64,000 bases of DNA, taken from assembly GCA_023091665.1 (NCBI GenBank), contig JALJCQ010000026.1:310001-374000 (forward strand), read 5' to 3'. A program made the translations under genes and the position numbers. Within the stretch, counting starts at the first letter, position 1. Each line of letters starts with the position of its first letter. The notes below the pieces were generated by a model. The model was given only the letters and a program-made list of their open reading frames with translations, did not search any database and had not been told where the DNA came from. Below, in pieces: positions 32,401 through 42,409 of this stretch. The stretch is from Pythium myriotylum. Lineage: Eukaryota > Oomycota > Peronosporomycetes > Pythiales > Pythiaceae.

Positions 32401-33014
32401 GAACTGAATTTCTTCGGGTCGGATATACGGTGGATGATCACATCCTTCCGAGGGATCGGAGTGGACGCAGGAATCGTCTGTGCGTTCAACTTGTTCTACG
32501 CGTGGACGATCCTCCACTTGCCATTTGGCTTGCGCATACAGAAGGTTGGTGCGCTGTGCGGCGAGACGCTCTCGCGCACCAGGCCAGCCTTGGCTTTCTT
32601 GGCAAAGAATTCATCAATGAAGTCCGATTGTTCGGCCGGCAGAGCCCACTGGCGAACCGGCGCATAGCTCGAGCCAGGCTTGAGCTTGATCTCGTGGCGA
32701 ACGCCACGATCAGGGGTCAGCCCCGCCGGCGGGTTCTTGCTTAGGCAAGTCTCCGCAAACCGCTTGACCAGCGGATAGAACCGATCCTTCGGATTCTTGA
32801 GGATGGCCGAACCACGGCGAGCGTCAAACTTCTGACGAAACTCAACGAGGACATCCTCGTCAATCACCGTCGAGGTGTTGGGTTGATCGAGGTCTCGCTC
32901 AGATCGGAGGATCACAACCTCAGCGATCTCACCAGCCTTGAGCTCGCGGACGAAATCGTCCATAGGGAGTTCCTCCAAGCTAGTCAGCTCGGAGAACTCG
33001 GGCAACGGTGCCAT
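29490..33014 (-). pseudogene. Gypsy pol: RT, RNase H, integrase, chromodomain; multiply broken
   Basis: From 33014 downwards the - strand reads the start of the polymerase (LKPGSSYAPVRQWALPAEQ, MRKPNGKWRIVHA), a TAG, and then NAQTIPASTPIPRKDV through QTYFDDIYVH. A second TAG near 31848 falls in the usual DWSW context. RNase H starts at VVCDASDYVIGCALLQKD. The integrase has its HHCC finger (HDAPGAGHLGREK...CDICQRV) and loses frame near 30890, one base short. A TAG replaces the glutamine of DGQTERANR near 30640. AEFAVNNSVHASTGLSPFYVN follows, and the frame ends in a chromodomain with LLVKWLGYPSN and a TAG at about 29573. Enzyme identities are clear; the element is inactive. Confidence 0.85.
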
Positions 33015-33192
33015 ATCGACCAGGGACGTGCAAATTTTTTCACTTGAGCAGTGACGACGATGAGCTCGCCACTGATGCGCAGCTCATCAACTGCTGAGAA
33101 GAGATCTTCTTCCGGGGGCACCCCACCTTGCGATACTGCCGAACTCGGCGTCGCGGAGCGAGGAGTGATCGCCCCAGTAGACTGCCCCGCGT

Positions 33193-34147
33193 CTAGTGGG
33201 AACTGTGGTTTCTCTGCGACGTGGAAGCAGATCCACCTTGGTTTCCCGAGCGCCGCGGCCGACTACGGCAGGCACGACCACCGCCCCTCTTGCGTGGACA
33301 ATTCCGCTGCAAGTGACCGAACTTCCCACAAGTAGAACACTTGATGTGAAGAGCCTTCACGTCGATCGCACGCAAGTCGGCGCGGCGACGAACGCGTCTT
33401 CTAGGAGCACGGGCCCCTCGCGGAAAACCGCAGCCTTCTCAGGACCGGGATCCATCCCTTCCATGAACGTCGTCAGCATGACGTCTTCTGCGAGCGCATT
33501 CGCAGCCATGTTGGCACGGAGTTGACGTAACTCCTGCACATACGTGTGCAGCTCGCGGCCACCTTGCCGACAAGCGAGAAACGCAGCTCGCTGGTGATGC
33601 GCCACATTTGGCGGTTGAAACATCGACTTCATCGCCTTGGCAAGCGCTGCCCAGTCGGAAAAACATCAGGGATGCGACGTCTCGCACGTGGGGCCCAGAT
33701 TTTCGCCCGGCCCGTCATGTTCGAGATCGCAGAGGCGATCTTCTGCCGTTCATCACGGATGCAGCCGGCTGCTGTGGCGAGCTCGATCTCGCGTTGCCAG
33801 AAGGCAAGATTGTCGCTTTCTTCACCCGAATACGGGGACACCGTAACCTTCACGGCCTTCGGACGTTCCGGAGGTGCCGGCGACGGCACATACGTGACTG
33901 TCGGCGGCACCTGAGCTGGCTGAGTAGCCTGAGTCGCGGATACGCGGGACGTCACGACGTCGAGAAGTATCTTCTCGACGTCGTGGCCTCGCCAGAGCCG
34001 CGTCGGAGCAGCTCGATGACACTTGCACGGCCATTGATGGCCTCCATCTTCTGGAGATAGGCCCACTACCTCATCCAGGTACGGATGGTCTTGACGCGAC
34101 GGCGTCGGATGGCTTGACTCCATCACGAAGTCGGAAGCTTCGGACAT
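33193..34147 (-). pseudogene. Gypsy gag, frameshifted
   Basis: From ATG at 34147 the - strand encodes a gag N-terminus including VSPYSGEESDNLAFWQREIE. It then shifts near 33630 into KSMFQPPNVAHHQRAAFLAC and again near 33370 into the zinc knuckle CSTCGKFGHLQRNC. At least two frameshifts separate these pieces. Between about 33014 and 33190 the expected protease motif is not visible. Confidence 0.75.
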
Positions 34148-34176
34148 AACGATGTCGGCGTCGGATTGACGACAAG

Positions 34177-34184
34177 TGCTACCA
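34177..34184 (-). other. Gypsy primer binding site
   Basis: Two bases inside the 5' LTR the - strand reads TGGTAGCA, complementary to a tRNA 3' end and matching the first eight bases expected for initiator methionine tRNA. Confidence 0.65.
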
Positions 34185-34186
34185 AG

Positions 34187-34489
34187 TGTAACGGTCCACG
34201 ACCGTACACAGCACCTGCGCTTGAGGAAGCGTGAGCAGCCGCTCCGAGTCGACCCCTGTCGTCGAGCGCCAAGGACTTGGCAAAAGGCGAACTGATTGTA
34301 TTCAGATTATTCCCCTGGGGAATAATCCCCCCTATACCTGATATCCCTGGTATCTAATACCCAGGGATATCACCTTCTGAATCTAATAAAAGAGAGTCAC
34401 TACTTAGGGTAACTTTTACCCTCAGTGGACCGCACACATTATGTACCTACACAACCTAACCTACTTGTGTAACCTTCTACCCCGTTACA
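34187..34489 (-). repeat. Gypsy 5' LTR (303 bp)
   Basis: The + strand begins TGTAACGGTCCACG and ends CCCCGTTACA, so the ends are inverted copies. Two internal hairpins are obvious: ATTATTCCCCTGGGGAATAAT and GATATCCCTGG...CCAGGGATATC. No second LTR is found in the window. Confidence 0.75.
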
Positions 34490-34846
34490 GAAGGTCCGAA
34501 CCGACTCTTTTGGCCGGGATTCGCTCCGACGAACGCGCCGAGCTCCCCGCGACCATCAAACCGGAACCGCTTGCGTCTTACCGGTTCAGGCGTCCGCATC
34601 ACGACGGCTTGTCCGAACGCGGGGATCTTGCGTAGGTTAGGTCTTCTACCGTGGAGCTTCTCGTGCGGAGTGATCCGCTCGCATTTTCTCGGTACTCGGT
34701 TTCGAATGTACGCGGCGTGCGTCAGCGCGTCTTCCCACATGTAGTGAGGCAGCCGGTTGTCTAATAGCATGGCTGACGCCATCTCGGTGACTGTGCGGAT
34801 CATCCGCTTGGCGACGCCATTCTGGCTGCTCCGGTATCTGACGGGG
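34490..34846 (-). pseudogene. Copia-3 integrase fragment
   Basis: The - strand starts YRSSQNGVAKRMIRTVTEMA at the right edge and continues LLDNRLPHYMWEDALTHAAY to GELGAFVGANPGQKS, typical of the second half of a Copia integrase. It is cut on the right by the transposon end at 34847 and on the left by the Gypsy LTR. Confidence 0.8.
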
Positions 34847-35536
34847 TTGTGGGATTCAACTTATTTGTCCAAATGAACAGCAAATCTGGCAGATTTAGAG
34901 CTTCAAATTGCGTATACAACCCTCAACAAACGTATAAATACTTGAAATAACCCCTGTTAGTTTGAAAACTGCATTTTTGATCCCCGATTAACGCGTGGTG
35001 GTCTGCTTTCAAATCGGTTGGACGCAGATTTGTGCTTGTCGACCGTCAGAAAGCCGTTGCACGAGCGTCATTCTGCCAGAACAAGACTCCAAATCGTCCA
35101 CCGGCAAATTTATATGCTCTGCAGTCTCACAGTGAAGGTAGGCGAGATTGGGAAGACCAGCCGCACCACTATTCCTAATACGTACGTAGAAATGTGTTCG
35201 ACGGCGTGGGGCGGGTACGACGTCCGCCGACCGCGCGCCCTTCGCGAGGACGTGACCGGTCGTCTTGAACTGCTTGAACCAGCGCCCCACAGCTCGTGAG
35301 GACACTCCTAGAATTCGAGCGACAGTGGCCTCTGGCACGGCATAGGCGTACACGAGCGTCACTGCCCATCACCTAAGCTCGCTCCCGTACATAGGCCTCC
35401 CACACCACCAGAATCTCCGATTTCCGATGACGTAACCTATTCGTACCCTTCATAACCCTACTTTGTAACCCTTATTTACACCCGTTTCGCGCGGCTAAGA
35501 CCCTGGTGTGGGCGGCAAATAACTCAAATCCCACAA
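34847..35536 (-). mobile_element. Tc1/mariner-like element, 690 bp, non-autonomous
   Basis: The left end starts TTGTGGGATTCAACTTATTT and the right end is an imperfect inverted copy (TTGTGGGATTTGAGTTATTT). The right end is followed by TA, but the left is preceded by GG inside Copia DNA. The first 196 bp repeat those at 25390-25585. A short transposase remnant lies on the - strand. Confidence 0.7.
35009..35390 (-). pseudogene. Tc1/mariner-like transposase N-terminal fragment
   Basis: The - strand shows ELR, stop, WAVTLVYAYAVPEATVARIL and GVSSRAVGRWFKQFKTTG, a helix-turn-helix DNA-binding segment of the kind at the N-terminus of oomycete Tc1/mariner/IS630-type transposases. The remaining codons are too eroded to show catalytic motifs, and the DDE domain is missing. 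Any protein would be a DNA-binding fragment at best. Confidence 0.55.
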
Positions 35537-36104
35537 TATCTCAACCAAATGGTTGCATCGTGTTCCTATCGGACACCATTATATCGGTCCGTACCATGTA
35601 ACGGGCACACCCCGTTCCAATCTGTGAGCAAAATGTGAGTGCCCTCTCCTTTACTACACCTGCGTGTTTCGGATTGCCAAGTCTATCTAGAGAGTATCCA
35701 GGAGGCATGGTGGCTGTGAAAGCAAGGATACCACATGGCAATGTCACGAATTCTCACCATGTTCCCGTTGTGATCATCGCCATGTGGTCGGGGCATGGAC
35801 ATGATGATATTGTCGAGACCAGATTTTCATCTTAAAATATTAAATGATATTATCCAAATCATTCACTTCTACGATGCAATTCGTCTTTCCTCTCGGATAT
35901 TTTAGCATGAGAACCGCTGACCGATTTGAAAATGCAGGTTTCACCAAGATTGGAACTGCTGTGTCAGCAGATGCGTTGACCCATCTTCCATACCAAAGAG
36001 GCTACCATCGGGATGAACGACAACATCATCACAATCTTGGTCAACCAAGCGTCCAGCTATGGATCCTCACTTCGCAAATCTTCACGAAAGGAACTCGCAT
36101 CGCG
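35537..36104 (+). repeat. 5'-flank unit of block A, uninterrupted copy
   Basis: This most complete version of the flank unit serves as the empty-site reference for nest 1. 'cccgttgtgatcatcgcc' at about 35766-35783 corresponds to the duplicated target GTTGTGAC. The unit continues to the initiator motif and the ATG. Confidence 0.7.
36067..36080 (+). promoter_or_regulatory. Oomycete initiator-like motif
   Basis: TCACTTCGCAAATC lies 38 bp upstream of the ATG at 36105 and is nearly identical in sequence and position to the motif before the 7869 gene. Confidence 0.55.
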
Positions 36105-37340
36105 ATGCTCGAGACCGAGTTGCCTGTGCGGCTTCCTCTGCAGCTTACCTCCGAAGATCGTGCCGAATACGCCGCCATCGCAAACACCGTGCTCCAGCAA
36201 ACGCTTCAGCTTTACCAACAGCATCTCCGGGATCCTCGAGAACCCGAATCGAGACGTTGGAAGCTACTAAAACGAAGAGAACACATTGCGATCTACTCCT
36301 CACGAGACAAAAACCACACAACAGCGTTTCACGAGCCCAACACGTTCCCGAATCCGACGCCGATTCAGCAATCAGCCAAGTGGGTACCACAGTGTAAGCT
36401 CCGATGCCTTGGTTCGCTGATAGGATCGCTTGAAGATGCGATGTACGGTGCTGCTACGCCCACGGAGACTGCGATGGTGACGAGATCTTTATCGATTCAG
36501 GACGAGTTTGCCGAACACAAAACATTGTGCGACATTGCTGTTCCGACGGAAGAAGAACCTTTCACCAACGTCGGGCTCAAGTGGTCGGGGCGGACCGCTT
36601 ACCTAGCGACCATGGTCAAGCCACGCGACATGACGTATGTTGAATCAACGGGCGAGACCTCAATTTTGCTGGGTGGAAAGTTGGAGCGAGTTGGGTATGC
36701 AGTCTACCACTCTGTCGACCTCCCGCAGCTACCACCACTGAAGGAAAACGGTATACAGCGTTCTCGAATGTCGTTGGCGGTTCTCTTTCGTCAGACAGAA
36801 CTCAGAAAAGTCGAGGTGTTCTCGACGATCTCGTCAATGGCCTCGGGTGACCTTCCTCGTAAGCTCACAACGCTTTTCTCCGCCGCCGCGTTGGTCGCGA
36901 TCCACAAGATCACAGACAACGCCATGAAGAAAAAACTCGGCTGGATGCAGGCTGCTCGAATGTATCGCAATGCCGATATGGCCGATATGGCTCCTTCCTG
37001 GAGTCCGCCGCGTCGCGAGTCATTCTTCCGGGTAACAATCTCCACGTGTCCGCAGTGTCTCTCGTCGTTACGATCAGAGAGCTTGTGTCATATTTGCGAG
37101 ATGAGCATGTGCTCTCGTTGCGTCACGTCTCGAAAGCTCGTGACCCGCACGAAGATCGAACTAAATTACGAGCGTGTGCCCATCTGCAAGGGCTGCCTCT
37201 CCACGGCTCGCAAGATGGATAATTCAAGGGAGCTGGCAATCTACGAATTCGTGCGACCGTTCCAGCTCAGCCGTGAATCGTTTTCGATGAGCGACGCCGA
37301 TGAATCGGTGCTCTCGAGCACCAACAGCTCCATTAATTAA
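36105..37340 (+). CDS. FYVE-like/START-like family protein, block A, C-terminally truncated (411 aa)
   Basis: The start MLETELPVRLPLQL aligns with the 7869 gene. The open frame extends upstream to 35844, but that part is flank DNA. The START-like region is complete. The finger starts at residue 315 but lacks three residues after the first pair (CPQCLSSLRS against CPQCLRELSSLRS) and one residue after RKLVT. All eight cysteines remain. The protein stops after about 43 residues of linker (...ESVLSSTNSSIN). An in-frame join to the sequence that normally follows the last codons of its relatives deletes the linker and C-terminal helix. It may make a shortened, possibly dominant-interfering product, or be in early decay; the frame itself is intact. 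Confidence 0.78.
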   Translation: MLETELPVRLPLQLTSEDRAEYAAIANTVLQQTLQLYQQHLRDPREPESRRWKLLKRREHIAIYSSRDKNHTTAFHEPNTFPNPTPIQQSAKWVPQCKLRCLGSLIGSLEDAMYGAATPTETAMVTRSLSIQDEFAEHKTLCDIAVPTEEEPFTNVGLKWSGRTAYLATMVKPRDMTYVESTGETSILLGGKLERVGYAVYHSVDLPQLPPLKENGIQRSRMSLAVLFRQTELRKVEVFSTISSMASGDLPRKLTTLFSAAALVAIHKITDNAMKKKLGWMQAARMYRNADMADMAPSWSPPRRESFFRVTISTCPQCLSSLRSESLCHICEMSMCSRCVTSRKLVTRTKIELNYERVPICKGCLSTARKMDNSRELAIYEFVRPFQLSRESFSMSDADESVLSSTNSSIN

Positions 37341-37910
37341 GTCGCTTTGACGACAGCTTGTGAGGTGCACTTTGGATGCTTACAACAAGGTCCATGACCC
37401 TGTGCAGATTACGTTCTTGCCAATCTGCTTGTTTCGCCCTGGCTATAACTATGCCTCCGCAACAAAAGCTGTCGGTGTTCATACAAGATGAGTACGCGTC
37501 TGGATACAGTTCAGCACGAGCCAGAATGGCTTACATATTGACCGTGACTTTTCCACCCAACGCGCCCTCTGCAGCATATTCTACGTCTCCAGAGACAGTC
37601 GCTAGGGACTCATCAGAAGCCTGTGCAGCCGCTCGGGGCCCCGCGAGCCTCCACACATCCAACCACCCTTTCCCGGAACTCCGAGGCATTCCAACCATGA
37701 CTAATTTGACAAATCATGATCCATTTTATCCTAGTTATCCATTCTCAAGTTCGTATCCTGACCATGTACTAAGATGCCATCACACTGAATACATCACATC
37801 TATACTCTCCAATCAAAATGAAAGGATTGCCATTCCCGCCAGCTGGGGCTTTCACCGAATCCTCCCGCTCGTGGAGACGACCTGTACAGCGTCAAACGAT
37901 GCCGAACGAC

Positions 37911-37924
37911 TCACTTGCTCTTCG
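37911..37924 (+). promoter_or_regulatory. Initiator-like motif
   Basis: TCACTTGCTCTTCG lies 20 bp upstream of the ATG at 37931 and matches most of the oomycete initiator theme. The distance is short, so the assignment is tentative. Confidence 0.35.
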
Positions 37925-37930
37925 CCTTCG

Positions 37931-39430
37931 ATGACTTCGACTCGCCTGCCCGTGCGTCTCCCTCTCGAGCTCTCGCCCGTCGAACGCAGCGAGTACGTCG
38001 CCGTCGCAACTGTCGTGCTCGAGCAGACGCTCGCACTGTACCAGCAACACCTCGAAAATCCTCGCGAGCTCGACGCACGCCAGTGGAAGTTGCTCAAGCG
38101 GAAGGAACGCATCGCCATCTACGCCTCCAAGGACAAGCGGCACGCCACGGCCTTCCACGATGACAACACGTTCCCGAACCCGACACCAATCCAACGATCC
38201 GCGATCTGGGAGCCGCAGAGTAAGTTACGATGCATGGGCTCGCTGCTCGGGTCTGTGGAGGACGCCATGTACGGAGCTGTGACGCCTACAGAGGCCTCGA
38301 TGGTCATGCGCTCTATGGCGATCCAGGACGAATTCGCTGAGCACCGCACGCTGTGCGACATCGCCGTGCCAACTGAGGGCAAGCCGTTCACGTACGTCGG
38401 GCTTAAGTGGTCCTCTCGCACGGCGTACTTGGCAACCATGGTCAAGCCTCGCGACATGACCTACGTGGAAGCTACGGGCTTCGCGACGATCGACAATCGT
38501 GGACAACCAGAGCGCGTCGGCTACACGGTATATCACTCGATGGACCTACCGCAGCTACCGCCGCTCACACACAAAGGAATCTACCGTTCGGCCTTCTCGC
38601 TCGCGGTCATGTACCGGCAGATCGAGCCGGGCGTCGTCGAAGTCTTCTCGACGATTGCGTCGACTGCAGCCGGTACGCTTCCACGCAAGCTCACAACGCT
38701 GTTCTCAGCAGAGTCTCTCGTCGCCGTTCACAAGGTCACGGAGAGTGCTATGAAGAAGAAGCTCGTCTGGATGCGTGCGGCTCGCATCCACGGTGCGGCC
38801 GAGCTCACCGACTGTCTCCCTGTATGGACGCCGCCCCAGCGTCAATCCGTGTTTGGCACGACCATCTCTACTTGTCCCCAATGCCTACGCGAGTTCTCGT
38901 CGCTTCGGTCGTCTGCGGCGTGTTTTATCTGCGATACCGAAGTGTGTTCTCGTTGTCTAACGGCTCGCAAGCTCGTGCTTGGTCGCAAGAAGAGCGAGCT
39001 CAAATACGAGAGTGTGTCTATCTGCAAAGGATGCATCTCCACGGCCTTAAAAATGGACCAGGCGACGGAGCTTGCCATCTACGAGTTCGTGCGGCCTTTT
39101 CAGAGTGAGCGGCCATCGACAACAACGACAACATACGTTGAATCGATGGATGCGAGTATTGTTGAAGCCAATTCACTTTCTGTTTCGTCTGACTGGAAAA
39201 ACGACGAGCTCGGTCAGGTTGACGTGGGCGTCCGGGAGAGCGAGGAGCTCGACCCAGTTGACGAGGTTGTGCGGATGTATCCTTCAACCGAGCAGAGATC
39301 TGACGCATTTAGCGACGAGCGCCTTCGACTGTGGAACCAAATGAACTCGTTGCGTGTACAAGCTGAGCAGACATACCGACTTGCCAAGCGTCAGACATTG
39401 GTGATGCAGCAACAACTCCAGCCGTGCTGA
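37931..39430 (+). CDS. FYVE-like/START-like family protein, block A, complete (499 aa)
   Basis: The intact member is the most diverged of block A. The ATG at 37931 (MTSTRLPVRLPLEL) aligns with family starts. The open frame continues upstream to 37376, but those codons are homologous to non-coding 3' flanks of other copies and are excluded. START motifs YVGLKW, RVGYTVYHS and AMKKKLVWMRAAR are present. The finger begins at residue 315 with CPQC, then CFIC, CSRC, CKGC. The linker is longer and more acidic than in its relatives. The C-terminal helix is ERLRLWNQMNSLRVQAEQTY. Base composition is more G+C-rich at third positions than in the other block A copies, which suggests an older, constrained gene. 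Function is inferred only from architecture. Confidence 0.88.
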   Translation: MTSTRLPVRLPLELSPVERSEYVAVATVVLEQTLALYQQHLENPRELDARQWKLLKRKERIAIYASKDKRHATAFHDDNTFPNPTPIQRSAIWEPQSKLRCMGSLLGSVEDAMYGAVTPTEASMVMRSMAIQDEFAEHRTLCDIAVPTEGKPFTYVGLKWSSRTAYLATMVKPRDMTYVEATGFATIDNRGQPERVGYTVYHSMDLPQLPPLTHKGIYRSAFSLAVMYRQIEPGVVEVFSTIASTAAGTLPRKLTTLFSAESLVAVHKVTESAMKKKLVWMRAARIHGAAELTDCLPVWTPPQRQSVFGTTISTCPQCLREFSSLRSSAACFICDTEVCSRCLTARKLVLGRKKSELKYESVSICKGCISTALKMDQATELAIYEFVRPFQSERPSTTTTTYVESMDASIVEANSLSVSSDWKNDELGQVDVGVRESEELDPVDEVVRMYPSTEQRSDAFSDERLRLWNQMNSLRVQAEQTYRLAKRQTLVMQQQLQPC

Positions 39431-40698
39431 GCCACGAATGCTGTTATTCGTTCGTATAAAAATACTCCGAGTAATTGCCGGCAATCGAGGGGGGACGTTC
39501 GATGTCTTCCAAAGAATCTGATCGCTCGTCACTCTCCAGCCTAGGGATATGACAAATAACGTCTGAGACGGGAGTAGCCAAACATGTCGATTCATCCGGT
39601 CGTGGCACGACAAAGACTGGAATTGGAATTCACCGGGACAGCAGATTTTCTGTCCACGAGCGGTCCGATAGTCGAAAATGCCTTCTCATAATTGCAAACT
39701 AGAAGCCGAGAGAGATCTTGAGAAGACGGATCTCACCAATGAGTTCCATTTGCATCTTATCACACGTCCTCGTCGTATTCTCGGGACGATCACCGAAGTG
39801 TGAGGTTCTGAAATCTATCGTGGACGTGTTTTCTTACTAAACGAGCTCAACGTGGTGGTTAGCCTCCACAGCGCGATGATGATACAGCTTCACGAATCGT
39901 TCCAAGAGTGATTTTGAGAGTAGAGAACAGTTGACAGCAACCATTAGCGATGTAAACAAGGTTTGGTTTTTATTTTTCGCCATCTCTCGCTGAAACACCG
40001 ATATTCGCAGCCACTTCCAACAGTGCGAGGCGATGGACACGTTGACAATGTACCTCTAGAAGCGAGCGCTTGCTCTACAAGCACCACCTCGAGCTTAACC
40101 CACACAACTAATCCTTTTTAGAGCTCTTCGTGAGATGTAAGCAAGCACACCCATGCTTACCACTCCACGATCAAGTTTACACGTGATACAATCTTCTTGA
40201 CGGAGAAAATGGCCGAATCAGCGTCAAATAACAAGTTTGCGTGAATCCAATCGGCTTTCCATTACAAATGCGACTCTCCCCATTGTGGAGTATAGCTGCC
40301 CAATGCAACTCGTCAAATAAGTGTCCTTTATTATGTTGTCTTCACTGTGAAATCTATGGATTGTCAATTCGACTTCATGGGAAAGCTTACACGGGTCTTG
40401 CCAGGGACTCCTTGGACGAGCAGTCAATCGTCACAGCATCGTTGAGCACAGTTATGAGCACGCTTGTGACGCTTGTGACGAAGAACCACATCCACTCGGG
40501 ATGTGAATCACCGCGGTGTGCATTTTGGTTACGCAGAGGGATTGCTTCATTGAAGCGAAGCAGAGTTACCACTTCACGGCTCAGCAGCCACTCACACTCC
40601 AACAAACCAAAAGAAGGCGGATTAGCGAAACGGCTGCTGGCAGCATTGTGAAGTAGTAGTAGCATTTCGGTGTCGTTCTAGTCGTGAAATATTTTCAA
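39431..40698. other. Intergenic region between convergent blocks A and B
   Basis: This 1.3-kb stretch lies between the stop codons of convergent genes. It holds only short motif-free frames; I see no element ends or RNA gene in it. Confidence 0.5.
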
Positions 40699-42219
40699 CT
40701 AATAGCTGTGACCTTCTATCACGCGTGAAGTTTGCTCAACTGCGAGTCGGTATGTTTCCTCGGCCTGGACACACAGCTCGTTAATCTGCTTCCACAACTT
40801 GAGTCTCTCAACAGTGGCCTCCTCGTCGAAACGTTTGTTGATCTCGTCTTCGGTCACGATCGCATGAACCTTGCTGTTCATGCTGAGGCTTCCAGCACTG
40901 CTGCCACCGGTTGACGAGTGCCAGGCCTCGCTCTGCGAATACTCGGTGGATACGAATGATGAAGCGGTGACTTGTGAGCGTGACGTGAGCATGGGCGTTG
41001 CCGGATTGTCGCCCGAACGGATGCGGTCGAACGGAACCACAAACTCGTAGATACCGAGTGTCCTGCCTTTCTCCATGTGCTGTGCCGTCGTAATGCAACG
41101 TTTGCAGATTGCGACGTTTTTGTATGTAAGCTCCTCCTTCTTGTAACCTAGCACTAGTTTTCGCGATGTGATACACCGACGACACACCTGCGACGCGCAA
41201 ATCTCACACGCGGACAGCGTTCGCAGAGCCGACAACACTCGCGCGCACTGGGAGCAGACCGATTTCGTTCTTTCCCCAAAGGAAGCTCGAATCACGTCAC
41301 TGAACGACTCACGCGATGAGCGTGGGGGCATGTACGCTGTCATGACGTTGGGTTCTGCGTGGGCCCTCGCCGCCTGCATCCACACAAGTTTCTTCTTCAT
41401 GGCGTACTCGGGGACTTTACAGACGGATATCAAGGCCTCTGCGGCTTGGAACGCTGTGACTTTGAACGGCAGCTCGCCCGCTGGGTCCAACGAGGTCGTG
41501 TTAAATATTTCGACGACACCTGGGGTCACTTGACGGTACAACACAACCGCTGAGTAGCGAGATCGAAGAATGTCCTGTGACGTCAGTGGGGGAACCTCGG
41601 GGAGGTCGACCGAGTGATAGAGCGTGTAGCCGACCTGCTGAAACTTGCCTTCATGGAAGAGCTCACGGAAGCCCGAAGCCTCGACGTAGACCATGTCACG
41701 GGCCTTGATGAGATTCCCGATGTAAGTGCCGCGCGCCGACCACTTGAGTCCGACGTATGTGAACGGCTCGTCGACCGTCGGGATGCGGATATCGCACAGC
41801 GAGCGGTGGTGGTAAAAGTCGTCCTGGATACTGAGTGACTTCATGAGCATCGCCGTCTCGGTGGCCGAGCAGGCACCATACATGCAGTCCTCGAGTGAGC
41901 CCATGGCCGTGCCTGTGACGCAGAGCTTGACCATGGGGGACCAGTCGGCACCTGCGAGGATCTCTTCGGACGCCACGTGCGAATCCAGCGGTGCGTAGAG
42001 CGCACTCGGCGGATCTCGCTCGCGCATGGCGTAGATGTTGACGTGCTCTTTCCGCTTGACGAGTCGCCATTTGCGCACGTCAAACTTGAGCTCGCCACGC
42101 ACGTACTGCGCGTAGCGAGCGAGCACTTGGTCGAGCACGGCCATGGCCACGGCCTCGTACTCGCGGCATCGCTCGCTCGAGTACGGCAGCGGCAGCTTGT
42201 ATGGGAACTCGACGCCCAT
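40699..42219 (-). CDS. FYVE-like/START-like family protein, block B, complete (506 aa)
   Basis: The protein starts MGVEFPYKLPLPYSSERCRE, the block B signature. The START-like region contains YVGLKWSARGTYIGNLIKAR and VGYTLYHSVDLPEVPPL. AMKKKLVWMQAARAH follows. The finger occupies residues 322-375 as CSQC, CEIC, CRRC, CKRC, separated from the START-like part by a serine-rich stretch. A serine/threonine-rich linker leads to the terminal helix ERLKLWKQINELCVQAEETY. Compared with block A, the finger's second half has GYKKEELTYK and the helix contains a cysteine. The gene is convergent with the last block A gene. A hAT-like element lies 190 bp upstream. No frame disruption is seen. Confidence 0.88.
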   Translation of the reverse strand: MGVEFPYKLPLPYSSERCREYEAVAMAVLDQVLARYAQYVRGELKFDVRKWRLVKRKEHVNIYAMRERDPPSALYAPLDSHVASEEILAGADWSPMVKLCVTGTAMGSLEDCMYGACSATETAMLMKSLSIQDDFYHHRSLCDIRIPTVDEPFTYVGLKWSARGTYIGNLIKARDMVYVEASGFRELFHEGKFQQVGYTLYHSVDLPEVPPLTSQDILRSRYSAVVLYRQVTPGVVEIFNTTSLDPAGELPFKVTAFQAAEALISVCKVPEYAMKKKLVWMQAARAHAEPNVMTAYMPPRSSRESFSDVIRASFGERTKSVCSQCARVLSALRTLSACEICASQVCRRCITSRKLVLGYKKEELTYKNVAICKRCITTAQHMEKGRTLGIYEFVVPFDRIRSGDNPATPMLTSRSQVTASSFVSTEYSQSEAWHSSTGGSSAGSLSMNSKVHAIVTEDEINKRFDEEATVERLKLWKQINELCVQAEETYRLAVEQTSRVIEGHSY

Positions 42220-42273
42220 GGCGACTAAAGACTACTGGCTCATGAGTTCACAAAAGGACGAGGCGGCTGGGAT

Positions 42274-42287
42274 GGGCTGGGGAATGA
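42274..42287 (-). promoter_or_regulatory. Initiator-like motif
   Basis: The - strand reads TCATTCCCCAGCCC, 54 bp before the ATG at 42219. The first seven bases match the oomycete initiator perfectly; the downstream part matches poorly. Confidence 0.4.
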
Positions 42288-42409
42288 GGGCTGCTCACGA
42301 TGGCGTCACTGAGCCGATCAAGCCGACCGCGTGCAATACAAATCCCGACTGGCTCGCTGAGATTGACGGTGCCGCAACTGAGACCGTGGCAGCTGAGAGT
42401 GACAGGCAC

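Larger units (their letters stand above)
29490..34489 (-). mobile_element. Ty3/Gypsy chromodomain retrotransposon, decayed, one LTR
   Basis: On the - strand the order is 5' LTR, primer site, gag, reverse transcriptase, RNase H, integrase, chromodomain. Several frameshifts and nonsense codons break it. The protease region seems deleted and the 3' LTR was not found. It separates the integrase and reverse transcriptase of Copia-3, so it probably inserted into that element. Confidence 0.85.

Noticed and set aside
35844..36104. N-terminal extension on the 36105 gene
   Set aside because: It is the duplicated promoter flank; the family start is at 36105.
37376..37930. N-terminal extension of 185 residues on the 37931 gene
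   Set aside because: Its codons match non-coding 3' flanks of other copies and have no counterpart in relatives.
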